A stretch of DNA of 64,000 nt from positions 4,751 through 68,750 of the forward strand of contig PLGY01000036.1 of NCBI GenBank assembly GCA_003139855.1, read 5' to 3'. Both the position numbers and the translations under genes were made by a program. Below the pieces are notes generated by a model. That model ran no database searches. It was not told the DNA's origin and was given only the letters and a program-made list of their open reading frames with translations. Shown here piece after piece: positions 34,218 through 42,572 of the stretch (its first letter is position 1; each line of letters starts with the position of its first letter). The DNA comes from Candidatus Methanoflorens stordalenmirensis (GTDB lineage Archaea > Halobacteriota > Bog-38 > Methanoflorentales > Methanoflorentaceae).

Positions 34218-34820
34218 TTGGATCGATCAAACGCTATGCCAACCGTGCTACACGCCCCGATATCCCCAGCAGATATAGCTCCATTCAAGATTGGCGACGT
34301 CGTTTATATCAGCGGGGTTCTCTATACAGCTAGAGACAAAGCACACGATAGGATGCTAGCCGACCCGCACCTCCCGTTCAGTTTGCAGGACGCCTGCATT
34401 TACCACAGCGGGCCGCTCATCGTGAAAGAGGGGGACACGTATCGTGTTGTTTCGGCAGGACCGACGACCAGTGCGCGAATGAACGCGCAGACGCCCTCCA
34501 TTGTGAAGCAGGGCGTAACGGCGATAATCGGCAAAGGAGGCATGTCTCAAGAAGTTGCCCGTTCGTTTGCTGGTCGTTGCATGTATCTCGCGTTCACGGG
34601 AGGCTGCGGGATGCTGGCACGCGAAAAAATCGTGGAGGTCTTAGATGTGTACTATGCGGAGCTCGGCGCCACGGAAGCTGTGTGGAAACTCAAAGTGCTC
34701 AACTTTGGGCCTCTTTTGGTAGCAATAGACTCTCGAGGCGACAGCATCTACGAAACCGTCCGTGCGCGTTCGCACGAACGTCTCCTACGCTTGATCGCTG
34801 AGCGAAAGCGCGCTCTATGA
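34218..34820 (+). CDS. fumB: Fumarate hydratase class I, beta subunit
   Basis: About 200 aa. The beta-subunit core is visible in GDVVYISGVLYTARDKAHDRM, GPTTSARMNAQTPSIV, IIGKGGMSQEV and YLAFTGGCGMLA. It pairs with the alpha subunit 14 bases upstream. I used the TTG at 34218, preceded by ACGAGGAG at good spacing; ATG 34236 is an alternative six codons later. Confidence 0.9.
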   Translation: MDRSNAMPTVLHAPISPADIAPFKIGDVVYISGVLYTARDKAHDRMLADPHLPFSLQDACIYHSGPLIVKEGDTYRVVSAGPTTSARMNAQTPSIVKQGVTAIIGKGGMSQEVARSFAGRCMYLAFTGGCGMLAREKIVEVLDVYYAELGATEAVWKLKVLNFGPLLVAIDSRGDSIYETVRARSHERLLRLIAERKRAL

Positions 34821-34834
34821 GCCTACCGACCGCA

Positions 34835-36133
34835 TTAATCTTTTTTATAGATGCCTATTGTCCGCTCGTGTTTGTACGCTTCAACAAGCGACTCAAGCCG
34901 GCGAAGCTGTTCCTGTTGTTTTGCGTTGGCGATTTCTGTTTGACCCTTTTCGATCATAAGCTCCAATGCATTCTTGTCGATCGTCATCAAAGTGCCAGAA
35001 AGATCCAATGCGAGCTCGCGCATCGAAAAAATAGGAATATCAGCTTCAAATAACGTTTTTCGAGCTACGTGCGACATTTCGTTTTTAACGACGACGGCGC
35101 GTATTCGTTTGTTGACCAAGAATTCAGCAGCAGCGATGCCGCCACCGCTTGCGTCCTCGAACAAGATGATGCTTTCGCTCAGCCCAAACTGGTCATCCGC
35201 GGCCTGAATCGCTTCTCGGTTGAAGGATTTGACGACTTTGACTGCCTTGACCGCTTTGTTACGCTCAGTTGCCCCGATTTGCTTCAGCTTACTGATGCGT
35301 TTCTGCAAGCCCTCATTGACCCTTTTCGTGCGTACAAGCTCAGCTGAAAGGCGACCGATTTCCTTTTGCCTGAACGTAACTTCCCTGTCCCTTCTCAGGT
35401 TTTTTGCGTCTTGAGACCGAATGGTATTAATCTTATTCTGCAGCTTCAGCACCTTTTCTTGGTCTAACTGCAACGATTCATTCAGATCAGCCACGTAGCT
35501 CGAAAGCCGATTAATTTGCTCGTCTTGTCGTTTGATGATTGCCTTGAAGTAGAGGATGTCGGGACCTAGAAGATCCTTCTCTGGGGCTGAAATTTGGCGT
35601 TGCACGTGATTCTCCGTCGGCACTAGGGGCTTTTTGAGCAAATTGATCGCAGAATCAAACGTATGTCCGCGCAAAACCAGCATCTGAAGTTCGTCGAGTT
35701 CAACGTCGGCAGAAGCCCTCTTCTCCACACTTTCAAGCTTGTTTCTGAGGCTTCTGGCCGCATCGATTGCAGCAGCGAGCGCATCTCGTTCGTGTTCGTT
35801 TGAATAGTCAAAGAGCTTCGTGTCGCGCCGCTTCTGTTCCAGCGAAAGTGATGAAGCAGGTGTGTGCAGAATCGCGTTAAAAGCTCGCTTTATCCGTTCG
35901 ACAGTTGCGGGAGCTGGATTCTTATCCGTGGCGATGATAAGCGGGTGTCCCGATTCAATCAGCAACCCCACGAGCTCAGAAAAACCCCAAGATCTTGAGC
36001 TGCCGGTTCTAAGGAGTCCACCTTTCAAATCCAAAACGGCAAAAGCGGCGGTTGTTCCGGGATCTACGCCGACGATAGTGTACGTCCTCTTTGGCGCAAC
36101 TAAACTCCCGCCGTTTTCGTTAGTGGTCGAAAT
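34835..36133 (-). CDS. DUF460 archaeal protein with RNase-H-like fold, probable AUU start
   Basis: A 432-aa protein of a family found across archaea, also known from crenarchaeal operons; function unproven. It has an RNase-H/RuvC-like N-terminus (YTIVGVDPGTTAAFAVLDLK), a long coiled coil (about residues 190-300), and a C-terminal Toprim-like region (SIILFEDASGGGIAAAEFL). No ATG, GTG or TTG precedes the conserved IVGVDPG in frame. An ATT at 36133 lies seven bases after a perfect GGAGGTG (36147-36141), so AUU is the likely initiator. Starting at TTG 36034 would remove the core motif. Confidence 0.85.
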   Translation of the reverse strand: MSTTNENGGSLVAPKRTYTIVGVDPGTTAAFAVLDLKGGLLRTGSSRSWGFSELVGLLIESGHPLIIATDKNPAPATVERIKRAFNAILHTPASSLSLEQKRRDTKLFDYSNEHERDALAAAIDAARSLRNKLESVEKRASADVELDELQMLVLRGHTFDSAINLLKKPLVPTENHVQRQISAPEKDLLGPDILYFKAIIKRQDEQINRLSSYVADLNESLQLDQEKVLKLQNKINTIRSQDAKNLRRDREVTFRQKEIGRLSAELVRTKRVNEGLQKRISKLKQIGATERNKAVKAVKVVKSFNREAIQAADDQFGLSESIILFEDASGGGIAAAEFLVNKRIRAVVVKNEMSHVARKTLFEADIPIFSMRELALDLSGTLMTIDKNALELMIEKGQTEIANAKQQEQLRRLESLVEAYKHERTIGIYKKD

Positions 36134-36171
36134 TGCGTCGCACCTCCAACGCGCCCAAAAATAGGCCTCCG

Positions 36172-37077
36172 CTAGCCTGCAAAACGTTGTGCGGGACCGT
36201 GATCGCGTTGTTTTACGTATGCCAAAACATCTTCTGTTCGTCTTGCTATTTGATATTTTCTAGCAAAATACGATAGGACGGTGCTCACGTCTCTATGGAG
36301 CAATTCATCAGCATTGGGGTGCGACGCTGGTACCCATTGTGGCCAGTCGATCAGGGCGATGTTTCCGTCGGCACACACAATTACGTTGTATTCGCTTAAG
36401 TCGGCGTGAATGATGCCGAGCTCATACGTCAACTTAATCTGCGCAATGATCTTTTCAAGAATGACGACAGGGTCTCCTAGCGCAGTGTTGCTCATCTCTC
36501 GACCGTTTACAAGTCCCATGACGATAACGTGTCGGTTGCGCGCAATCGGCGTTGGAACGGCGACGTTCCCATAGAGAGTGGCAATGGCCTCATATTCTCT
36601 TTCTGCTGCGAGCCTAGAAGCAAGCATCCACGAGCATCGTTCGGCCTCACCGAAATATCCCCTAGATCGTTTCACGTGCCGGAAGGTCGTGCCTTCACGA
36701 TGGAATTTCACAATCACGATCCGACCGCCTTCACGCTCGGCGTCGTAAATATCAGACTCCTTCCCAACACCCACTTTCGATCCGAGAGACTCTATGGCCC
36801 CGCGCCGAACAAGCGTATTGATGGCAAGGGCGTCATACCCACCGAAAGTTAGCTTGTAGCCGACGTAGTGGGCCGTTTTCCGCTCAACGAGCTTATATTT
36901 GGAAAGCCGCTTGATTCTGTAATCCACCTCGTCTCGCGGCAGTCGAGCGTAGTTAGGCAGATCATCGACTGGAACCCAGTCAAAAAAACGCATGCCGGTT
37001 TCGACCGCTTGCAGCACTCGGAAATCATAGCGCTCCAACTCCCTAAATTCGCGTGCAATATCTTGAAGCATCTTCAC
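36172..37077 (-). CDS. rio2: RIO2 serine protein kinase
   Basis: Second RIO-family ATPase of small-subunit maturation, about 301 aa. The N-terminal winged helix (residues 1-90, with RLSKYKLVERK) precedes the RIO domain with the RIO2-type GVGKESDIY loop, IVIVKFHR, IHADLSEYNVI and IALIDWPQW. GTG 37077 and ATG 37071 are equally usable starts. Ends shortly before the DUF460 ribosome-binding site on the same strand. Confidence 0.95.
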   Translation of the reverse strand: MKMLQDIAREFRELERYDFRVLQAVETGMRFFDWVPVDDLPNYARLPRDEVDYRIKRLSKYKLVERKTAHYVGYKLTFGGYDALAINTLVRRGAIESLGSKVGVGKESDIYDAEREGGRIVIVKFHREGTTFRHVKRSRGYFGEAERCSWMLASRLAAEREYEAIATLYGNVAVPTPIARNRHVIVMGLVNGREMSNTALGDPVVILEKIIAQIKLTYELGIIHADLSEYNVIVCADGNIALIDWPQWVPASHPNADELLHRDVSTVLSYFARKYQIARRTEDVLAYVKQRDHGPAQRFAG

Positions 37078-37152
37078 CGCCTTATAGCCAGACTTCGTTT
37101 CTCCCTGTGCGGCAGAACAGTTTATTAGTGTTCATCCGGAGATGTACACGAG

Positions 37153-38046
37153 ATGAAGTGCGATAAATGTAGCGCGCCTGCCGTTTTATTTCAGAGATAT
37201 TCAGGGCTACACCTTTGCAAGGCGCATTTCTTCGCCGACGTTGAAAAGAAGATCAAGAAAGAGGTCAGAAAGAAACGAATCGAAGGCACGCTCGCTGTTG
37301 CGTTCAGCGGCGGGAAGGACTCTGCCGTGGTCTTAGCCGTATTAAATGACCTTTTCTCACGCCGTGGCGTTGAAATTGTGGCCATCACTATCGACGAAGG
37401 TATTTCAGGATACCGCGACAAGGCTCTTGAATCAGCAGCAATGCTCATCGCAGAGCTCGGCGTTCGATGGCAGGTGGCTTCGTTTGAGGACTACTTTGAC
37501 ATCAGAATCGATCGCGTGCACGAGCGACCGTGCACGGTTTGCGGGATCCTCCGACGCTCACTCCTGAATCGGATAGCAAAAACGGTCGGCGCCGCGACAC
37601 TCGTCACAGGCCACAATCTCGATGATGAAGCACAAACAGTTCTGATGAATTATTTGCGCGGAGACATCGATCGGCTGCTGCGGCTTGATCACCCCGCCAA
37701 AGAAGGACTAGTCCGGCGTGTCAAACCACTCAAATATGTGCCAGAAAAAGAAGTCGCGCTATACGCTGTTCTCAGGGGAATCCCCATCAGCCTTGACGAG
37801 TGCCGTTTCTCTGCTGGGGTGTTTCGAGCCGAGGTGCGCAGCGTGCTGAATCAGCTAGAGCCTAGGCACCCAGGCACCAAGTACGCGCTCGTCAAGGGCC
37901 TTGAAAGGATCTTGGGATTAACGCAGCGTGAGCCGTTTCAGCTCGGTCACTGTGTGCAGTGCGGAGAACCCGCGGTCAAAGCGCTCTGTCAGAGCTGTGA
38001 AATCCTGAGAGAGCTGCAGTCGAGGGACTATAAAACGGCCAAATGA
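37153..38046 (+). CDS. tRNA thiolation protein Ncs6/TtuA family
   Basis: A 297-aa PP-loop enzyme for 2-thiolation of tRNA uridines (U34 or U54). The N-terminal zinc site CDKCSAPAVLFQ..LCKAHF, the PP-loop VAFSGGKDSAVVL, PCTVCGILRRSLL and GHNLDDEAQTVLMN are diagnostic. C-terminal CVQCGEPAVKALCQSC forms a second zinc site. It is divergent from rio2. Distinguishing Ncs6 from TtuA needs a phylogeny. Confidence 0.93.
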   Translation: MKCDKCSAPAVLFQRYSGLHLCKAHFFADVEKKIKKEVRKKRIEGTLAVAFSGGKDSAVVLAVLNDLFSRRGVEIVAITIDEGISGYRDKALESAAMLIAELGVRWQVASFEDYFDIRIDRVHERPCTVCGILRRSLLNRIAKTVGAATLVTGHNLDDEAQTVLMNYLRGDIDRLLRLDHPAKEGLVRRVKPLKYVPEKEVALYAVLRGIPISLDECRFSAGVFRAEVRSVLNQLEPRHPGTKYALVKGLERILGLTQREPFQLGHCVQCGEPAVKALCQSCEILRELQSRDYKTAK

Positions 38047-38084
38047 GCCGCGAGCCAGCGACGTGTTAAATGTGAAAGAGCACC

Positions 38085-39230
38085 TTAGAGGATGCTGTCG
38101 ATCTCTCCGGATTCGAACTCGCGGGCGAAGTCTTTCACGCGCGATTCTTTTCTGGCCCCGCTGGCGCCTTGTTTTGCGCTTTGAAACTTGAATAGCTCGC
38201 CATAAGTCGGCCCTAACACCTGAGCAGATTGCACGCCAGTCACGATCGACATCACGCGCACGCGGCCCTCGTACCCTCTCTGAACCCGTGCACCCCAAAT
38301 GACGTTAGCGTTTGGATCCAACTGGGAGGTCAAAGCCTTAGCGATCTCTTCGGCCTCTTTCAGCGTCAAGTCCGGTCCACCTGTGATATGGATCAATGCG
38401 CCTTTTGCCCCGCGGAAGTCAACTTCGAGGAGCGGATGATTGAAGGCCTCACGCACGACGTCGCGTGCTTTGTCTTGGCTTTGCGATTCACCGACTAGCA
38501 TGGCGGCAACGCCGCCGCTATTCATGATGGTTCTGACATCTGCGTAGTCAAGGTTTATCAATGAAGGTTGTGTGATCGTTTCAGCGATGCCCTTAACGGT
38601 TTCTGCGATGATCTGATCCATCACTGAGAACGCATGGTCAATCGGCAAGTTCGGCACGAATTCAAGCAGACGATTATTATCAAGAACAATGACCGTATCA
38701 GCATCTCTCCGCAAGTCTTCAAGTCCTTCTTCGGCCTTAATCAGCCGCGCGCGTTCCACATTGAACGGAGTCGACACCATTGCCACGACGATTGCGCCGT
38801 GAGCTTTCGCGATCTGCGCGACGATCGGAGCAGCGCCTGTGCCGGTTCCGCCTCCCATCCCCGCGGTAACAAACACAAGATCGGTGTCTTTAAGAAGCGT
38901 TTCCAGCGTCCTGCGACCTAACTCGGTCGCACACCGTCCAACTTCAGGATCGCCGCCCGCACCCAACCCTTTGGTAATCGATTTGCCGACTAACACCTTG
39001 ACGTCGGCGTCGATCATGTCCAAATGCTGTTTGTCAGTGTTGAGCGCGATGGTCTCGGCGCCGTCGACTCCTATGTTGTAGAGTCGGTTGACCGTGTTGT
39101 TGCCAGCCCCACCGCAGCCCACAATGAGTATCCGAGGGGCTCCAAATTCCTCTTCTTCTTCTTGAAGCATATGAGGTCGCTGCTTCTCCATTTCGCAGCG
39201 TCGCAAGGCCTCTTCGACAATACTTTGCAT
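38085..39230 (-). CDS. ftsZ: Cell division protein FtsZ
   Basis: Tubulin-like GTPase of the division ring. It is 381 aa. The GTP-binding region has [14 protein letters not shown], the tubulin signature [15 protein letters not shown], and the synergy-loop region [16 protein letters not shown]. An acidic N-terminal extension ([16 protein letters not shown]) precedes the core and a charged tail ends it. ATG 39230 follows a GGTGGC. The ribbon-helix-helix gene ends 17 bases upstream on the same strand, so the two are cotranscribed. Confidence 0.96.
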   Translation of the reverse strand: MQSIVEEALRRCEMEKQRPHMLQEEEEEFGAPRILIVGCGGAGNNTVNRLYNIGVDGAETIALNTDKQHLDMIDADVKVLVGKSITKGLGAGGDPEVGRCATELGRRTLETLLKDTDLVFVTAGMGGGTGTGAAPIVAQIAKAHGAIVVAMVSTPFNVERARLIKAEEGLEDLRRDADTVIVLDNNRLLEFVPNLPIDHAFSVMDQIIAETVKGIAETITQPSLINLDYADVRTIMNSGGVAAMLVGESQSQDKARDVVREAFNHPLLEVDFRGAKGALIHITGGPDLTLKEAEEIAKALTSQLDPNANVIWGARVQRGYEGRVRVMSIVTGVQSAQVLGPTYGELFKFQSAKQGASGARKESRVKDFAREFESGEIDSIL

Positions 39231-39247
39231 ATATACCGCCACCTGTA

Positions 39248-39424
39248 CTAGATCAAAACCGCACTTCGTTCTTTTCTGCTGAGGAGCTTCTCATAATGGG
39301 TATCAACCAGATCTCGAACAGCTGCACGGATTGCTTCGCTCTTCGAGGGGAATTCGCCCGCCACTACCAGCTTATCTATGAGTTCCAGCTGTTGTTTCGG
39401 CAATCTCAGGGTGATTCGCTCCAT
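39248..39424 (-). CDS. Ribbon-helix-helix regulator, CdrS-like
   Basis: A 58-aa RHH protein: [19 protein letters not shown] forms the strand and first helix, then [18 protein letters not shown]. In haloarchaea a short RHH regulator (CdrS) forms an operon with ftsZ2 and controls division genes. The same gene order and size support a CdrS-type role here, by inference. Several GTCTG/CAGAC half-sites lie just upstream. An ATG three codons earlier (39433) is possible. Confidence 0.85.
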   Translation of the reverse strand: MERITLRLPKQQLELIDKLVVAGEFPSKSEAIRAAVRDLVDTHYEKLLSRKERSAVLI

Positions 39425-39448
39425 AGCAACCATCTGAATTTCTGTAGC

Positions 39449-39532
39449 GTCAGACGAAGAGCTGACTTTTGTCTGCTTCAGAGGCTACAAAAAGCTGTCC
39501 AGTGTCAGACACATGTCTGTTTTTCGTCTGAC
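39449..39532 (-). promoter_or_regulatory. Clustered GTCTG/CAGAC sites upstream of the RHH-ftsZ operon
   Basis: Within 84 bases there are five copies: GTCAGAC at 39449 and 39504, GTCTG at 39471 and 39515, GTCTGAC at 39526. Two form an inverted repeat CAGACA-ca-TGTCTG. A TATA-like run (TTTTTATAAAAA, around 39570-39583) lies further upstream. The arrangement suits an RHH operator, possibly autoregulatory. Confidence 0.6.
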
Positions 39533-39729
39533 CGTCAATCACCCTACTGTAATATTAAACTTTTGTTATCGCTTTTTTATAAAAAGAACAGGATTAATCT
39601 ACTAAATTAAGCCGTACACCATAATGCTCTCAAACGCCCCAAAACCAGAATCAGAACCACTCTGACAATATAAAGTCGCTCACCGAGCACAGTAAAGAAT
39701 AAGTAATAACGGTCGCAATACTGTCGTCA

Positions 39730-39803
39730 CCCGCCTTAACTCAGTCTGGCAGAGTGGTCGGCTGTAGACCGACATGTCCCCCGTTCAAATCGGGGAGGCG
39801 GGA
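39730..39803 (+). tRNA. tRNA-Tyr (GTA)
   Basis: Acceptor CCCGCCT/AGGCGGG (C1-G72, as usual for archaeal tRNA-Tyr), anticodon stem GTCGG/CCGAC, loop CTGTAGA, T-arm CCCCGTTCAAATCGGGG, discriminator A. No intron. Confidence 0.94.
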
Positions 39804-39819
39804 TTCACCCGCCAATGAC

Positions 39820-39893
39820 GCTCCAGTAGCTCAGCCTGGGAGAGCGCCAGACTGAAGATCTGGTTGTCCCCGGTTCAAATCCGGGCTGGGGCA
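39820..39893 (+). tRNA. tRNA-Phe (GAA)
   Basis: Acceptor GCTCCAG/CTGGGGC, anticodon stem CCAGA/TCTGG, loop CTGAAGA, T-arm CCCGGTTCAAATCCGGG, discriminator A. It follows tRNA-Tyr by 16 bases, so both are probably cut from one precursor. Confidence 0.95.
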
Positions 39894-39915
39894 TTCCCAC
39901 TAGACGTACGAGTTT

Positions 39916-40587
39916 TTACTTTTTCTCTTGCTCCGGCAGCAGCGGCGTTAACCAATCAACGAACATCTTTTCGCTCCGGCTTTGTATGTAAACCGTCCCT
40001 TCTCCGTTAAATTCGGTAACCAGTACCTCGCCGCCAAGAACAGTGGATTTGACGCCTCCAAAAGTCCCAATTTTCCATTCGAGGCCTTCAGTGAATCCAA
40101 CAATGTGCCCGGTATCAACGCGAAAACGTCCGTTGATTCTTCGTTCTTGAATGGCGCCAAAACTTGAAATAAACACGTACCCAGACTGAGAGACTTTCAC
40201 AAAGAAAAGCCCCGTCTCCGACAAGAACCCTTTGACGCCGCCCCACTTCGTGTCTAAATCTAAGCTTTGCGAGCCCGCTAAGAAACTGTCTCCTTGGATA
40301 AGAAGCGTCTCATCCCTTATCTCTCTGTACGCAATATCGCCGACGTAAGGGGGAGCGAGGCCAACGACCGCGTCACCTTGCGCCACGAACGTGTTCAGGA
40401 AAATGTCAGCACCGCCGAGCACCGTTCTCTTAAGCCCCCGGAGGACCCCTCCCTTGATTCCGGTGCTCACGCCAAAATTCGGACTCATGTAGGCCATAGA
40501 TCGCCGATCGGCTTGAATACTTTCGCCATCTGAGAGTCTGACTTCTGCGAGGCTGTAGGTGGGTTTATACAAGATTTCATATTTCAT
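39916..40587 (-). CDS. AIM24-family protein (TIGR00266/DUF124)
   Basis: A 223-aa all-beta protein built of tandem repeats with glycine-rich turns: GVLRGLKRTVLGGADIFLNTF, GGVKGFLSETGLFF and GGVKSTVLGGEVLVTEFNGEGTVYIQSRS. Family members are widespread in bacteria and archaea; the mitochondrial member AIM24 affects membrane architecture, but the archaeal role is unknown. It is convergent with the tRNA-Phe gene. Confidence 0.88.
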   Translation of the reverse strand: MKYEILYKPTYSLAEVRLSDGESIQADRRSMAYMSPNFGVSTGIKGGVLRGLKRTVLGGADIFLNTFVAQGDAVVGLAPPYVGDIAYREIRDETLLIQGDSFLAGSQSLDLDTKWGGVKGFLSETGLFFVKVSQSGYVFISSFGAIQERRINGRFRVDTGHIVGFTEGLEWKIGTFGGVKSTVLGGEVLVTEFNGEGTVYIQSRSEKMFVDWLTPLLPEQEKK

Positions 40588-40752
40588 AGGCTTCCTCTAC
40601 GAATTTTCGGCTTATAGTTTGCGATCACAACGTGCAGCGCGACGACCCGCCGAACAAAGCAGGAGCAAACAAAAACGAAACGAGAGAAGGCGCGCAAGCA
40701 GCGTCGGTGCGCGTTTTATAAAGGATGAATAAGTTGTGAATAATGTGGTTCT

Positions 40753-40995
40753 TTGACTCGCATAGAACACCTGAAGATAATCCGACTAAAAATCGCAGAA
40801 CTCAGCGAGCAGACGAATGCCGACGCGCTAAGCAACGCATTTTCAAATAAACATGGGGTCGCTAACGTAGAGATCAACGTCAACAACGCGACTGTCGTCA
40901 TCGCCTATGATGACACGCTCACGTCCATCTTCGAAATTGAAGCCCTTGTTTACAAGCTGAAATTCAAGCTCGAAGGCGTAAGTTACTTAAGCTGA
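40753..40995 (+). CDS. Small HMA-like ferredoxin-fold protein without metal-binding cysteines
   Basis: An 80-aa protein from a TTG at 40753. The pattern of a helix, VANVEINVNNATVVIAYD (paired strands) and EIEALVYKLKFKLEGV (helix) resembles heavy-metal-associated domains (GVxxVxVxxxxxxVxV). However, there is no CxxC, so it probably does not carry copper. No homologue is recognised with certainty. Confidence 0.5.
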   Translation: MTRIEHLKIIRLKIAELSEQTNADALSNAFSNKHGVANVEINVNNATVVIAYDDTLTSIFEIEALVYKLKFKLEGVSYLS

Positions 40996-41103
40996 CCTCG
41001 CAGTAATCGCGAGCTCTCCTTCGCTAAACCAGCGCGAAATGCCTTGCCGTCGCGCTGATAACTTTTATATAGATACCAACGCATGATCGCATGCTCGATT
41101 TTT

Positions 41104-41175
41104 GCGCTGGTAGTGTAGTGGTTATCACTGAGGCTTGCCAAGCCTCAAACCCGGGTTCGAATCCCGGCTGGCGCA
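41104..41175 (+). tRNA. tRNA-Gly (GCC)
   Basis: Acceptor GCGCTGG/CTGGCGC, anticodon stem GAGGC/GCCTC, loop TTGCCAA, T-arm CCCGGGTTCGAATCCCGG, discriminator A. A TATA-like TTTTATATA at 41064-41072 lies upstream. Confidence 0.95.
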
Positions 41176-41183
41176 TCTGACGT

Positions 41184-41284
41184 GCCGAGGTAGCCAAGTG
41201 GACTACGGCGCCAGCCTGGAAGTCTCGTGATCGGACAGCTGGTGAGGCTTCTGCCTCGCAGGGGTTCAAATCCCTTCCTCGGCG
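41184..41284 (+). tRNA. tRNA-Ser (GGA) with 15-nt intron
   Basis: Acceptor GCCGAGG/CCTCGGC with a long variable arm (GAGGC..GCCTC), typical of Ser. Anticodon stem CCAGC/GCTGG, loop C-T-GGA-A, then a 15-nt insert at 41222-41236 at the canonical 37/38 site. Discriminator G. The last 19 bases overlap the 3' end of the convergent TlyA-like gene. Confidence 0.92.
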
Positions 41285-41955
41285 TCTCGATCCCCCCTCT
41301 TCTTTTGAGCGATGACGTAAAGCTCGTCTTTTTGCGAGCTAAACAGCTTAACGATTTTGAAGCCTTCATCCTCGATGCGCTTCATAAGATCCCCTATAGC
41401 TTGTTCTGCTACTTTCCCTTTAAAAACCTGCAAGACTAGCCCTCCAGTTTTGAGAACCGCTGACAACTTTGCGAGAAGCTTAAGTGCATCAGCTGGTTCC
41501 GCCGTTATATCATTTAGCAGAACGTCAAAGCGCACCCCAAGACGGCCAAAATCAAAAGAAAATGCGTCAGCGTAAATGAGAGTTACCTGGCCAGGATACC
41601 TTCCTGCAACCGCCTCAAGAAATGGCTTGCATGACGAACTGAACTCGACTGCGTAAACTTCGTGCGCTAGTTCCGCCGCGTACCACAAGAAGCCTCCCGC
41701 GCTCGCGCCAATGTCGAGTACGGCGTCACCGGTTTTTATCAGCTCAAACGCCTCTTGGATTCCTCTTAGTTTCCAATACCCAGCCGGTCTGTCGGCAGCA
41801 GCGCCAACGGTAACCACTTGGTGACGCGTAATGTCAAACGAAGCCTTGACGACAGTCCTTCCGTCAACTGTAACAAACCCACTTTTGATCGCCCTTTGTG
41901 CGCGTGAGCGCGATGCAATAAGCTTTTCCCGAACGAGATACGTATCCAGCCGCAT
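41266..41955 (-). CDS. TlyA-like S4/FtsJ rRNA methyltransferase
   Basis: About 229 aa from the ATG at 41955. An N-terminal S4 RNA-binding domain (RLDTYLVREKLIASRSRAQR, GFVTVDGRTVVKAS) is followed by a Rossmann methyltransferase with VLDIGASAGGFLWYAAE and catalytic-region segments DVLLNDITAEPADALK and GGLVLQVFKGK. TlyA proteins 2'-O-methylate rRNA cytidines. The open frame extends to 41988. Its 3' end runs into the tRNA-Ser gene on the other strand. Confidence 0.9.
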   Translation of the reverse strand: MRLDTYLVREKLIASRSRAQRAIKSGFVTVDGRTVVKASFDITRHQVVTVGAAADRPAGYWKLRGIQEAFELIKTGDAVLDIGASAGGFLWYAAELAHEVYAVEFSSSCKPFLEAVAGRYPGQVTLIYADAFSFDFGRLGVRFDVLLNDITAEPADALKLLAKLSAVLKTGGLVLQVFKGKVAEQAIGDLMKRIEDEGFKIVKLFSSQKDELYVIAQKKRGDRDAEEGI

Positions 41956-42026
41956 GGTGTGCGCAAGCTTCTTGTATGTATCATCCATTAGATTACAAGC
42001 TAAAAAGCTTTACAAAGTCGCATCTC

Positions 42027-42530
42027 ATGTGGAGTGAAGTGCTCGCAAGGTTTGCCAAGTTTCCCGCTCAAGAGCGGGTTGCAGAGGTTTTGCTTGAGCA
42101 CGGATTCCAAGTGAATAGCGAGGGAGAGGTTGTCTCGGGCACCATTAAGATCCCTGACACCGAGATCTCGCGCGCAGCCAAAGTCGATCGGAGAGCGGTC
42201 GATGAGGCAACTGCCACTATTCTAGGCGACGACATGCTGAGACACTTTTTTTCAAACCTGAAAACGTTGATATTCCTCCGCGACGTTGCGCCCCTTCTGG
42301 GACTTGGCGTGATCGTCATAACACCTCAAGATGCCACTCACATAGGCATCATCGAAGAAGTTGCTGAAACCGTTGCAGCGTTTGATGTGCGCGTCAGGCA
42401 GGCCGTCACTGATGATCCTTACTTTATTGATGAGCCCAAGCTGACGATTATCTGCGACACGCGCGTTCCCGGTTCGCTTGTTGACAAGCTCCTACAACTT
42501 GCAAGCGTAAAAGGCGTTTCGATCTTCTAA
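42027..42530 (+). CDS. Predicted ACT-domain regulator of amino acid metabolism (COG2150-like)
   Basis: A 167-aa archaeal protein. The N-terminal part looks like a winged helix (AEVLLEHGFQVNSEGEV, EISRAAKVDRRAVDEATATI), and the C-terminal half has ACT-like strands (THIGIIEEVAETVAAFDV, PKLTIICDTRVPGSLVDKL). It may sense an amino acid. ATG 42027 is favoured over the open-frame start at 41976, which overlaps the divergent TlyA gene. Confidence 0.75.
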   Translation: MWSEVLARFAKFPAQERVAEVLLEHGFQVNSEGEVVSGTIKIPDTEISRAAKVDRRAVDEATATILGDDMLRHFFSNLKTLIFLRDVAPLLGLGVIVITPQDATHIGIIEEVAETVAAFDVRVRQAVTDDPYFIDEPKLTIICDTRVPGSLVDKLLQLASVKGVSIF

Positions 42531-42572
42531 AATAGGCGCTCTTTCGAATGGCTGGGCGGGTCACAGCGGCGG

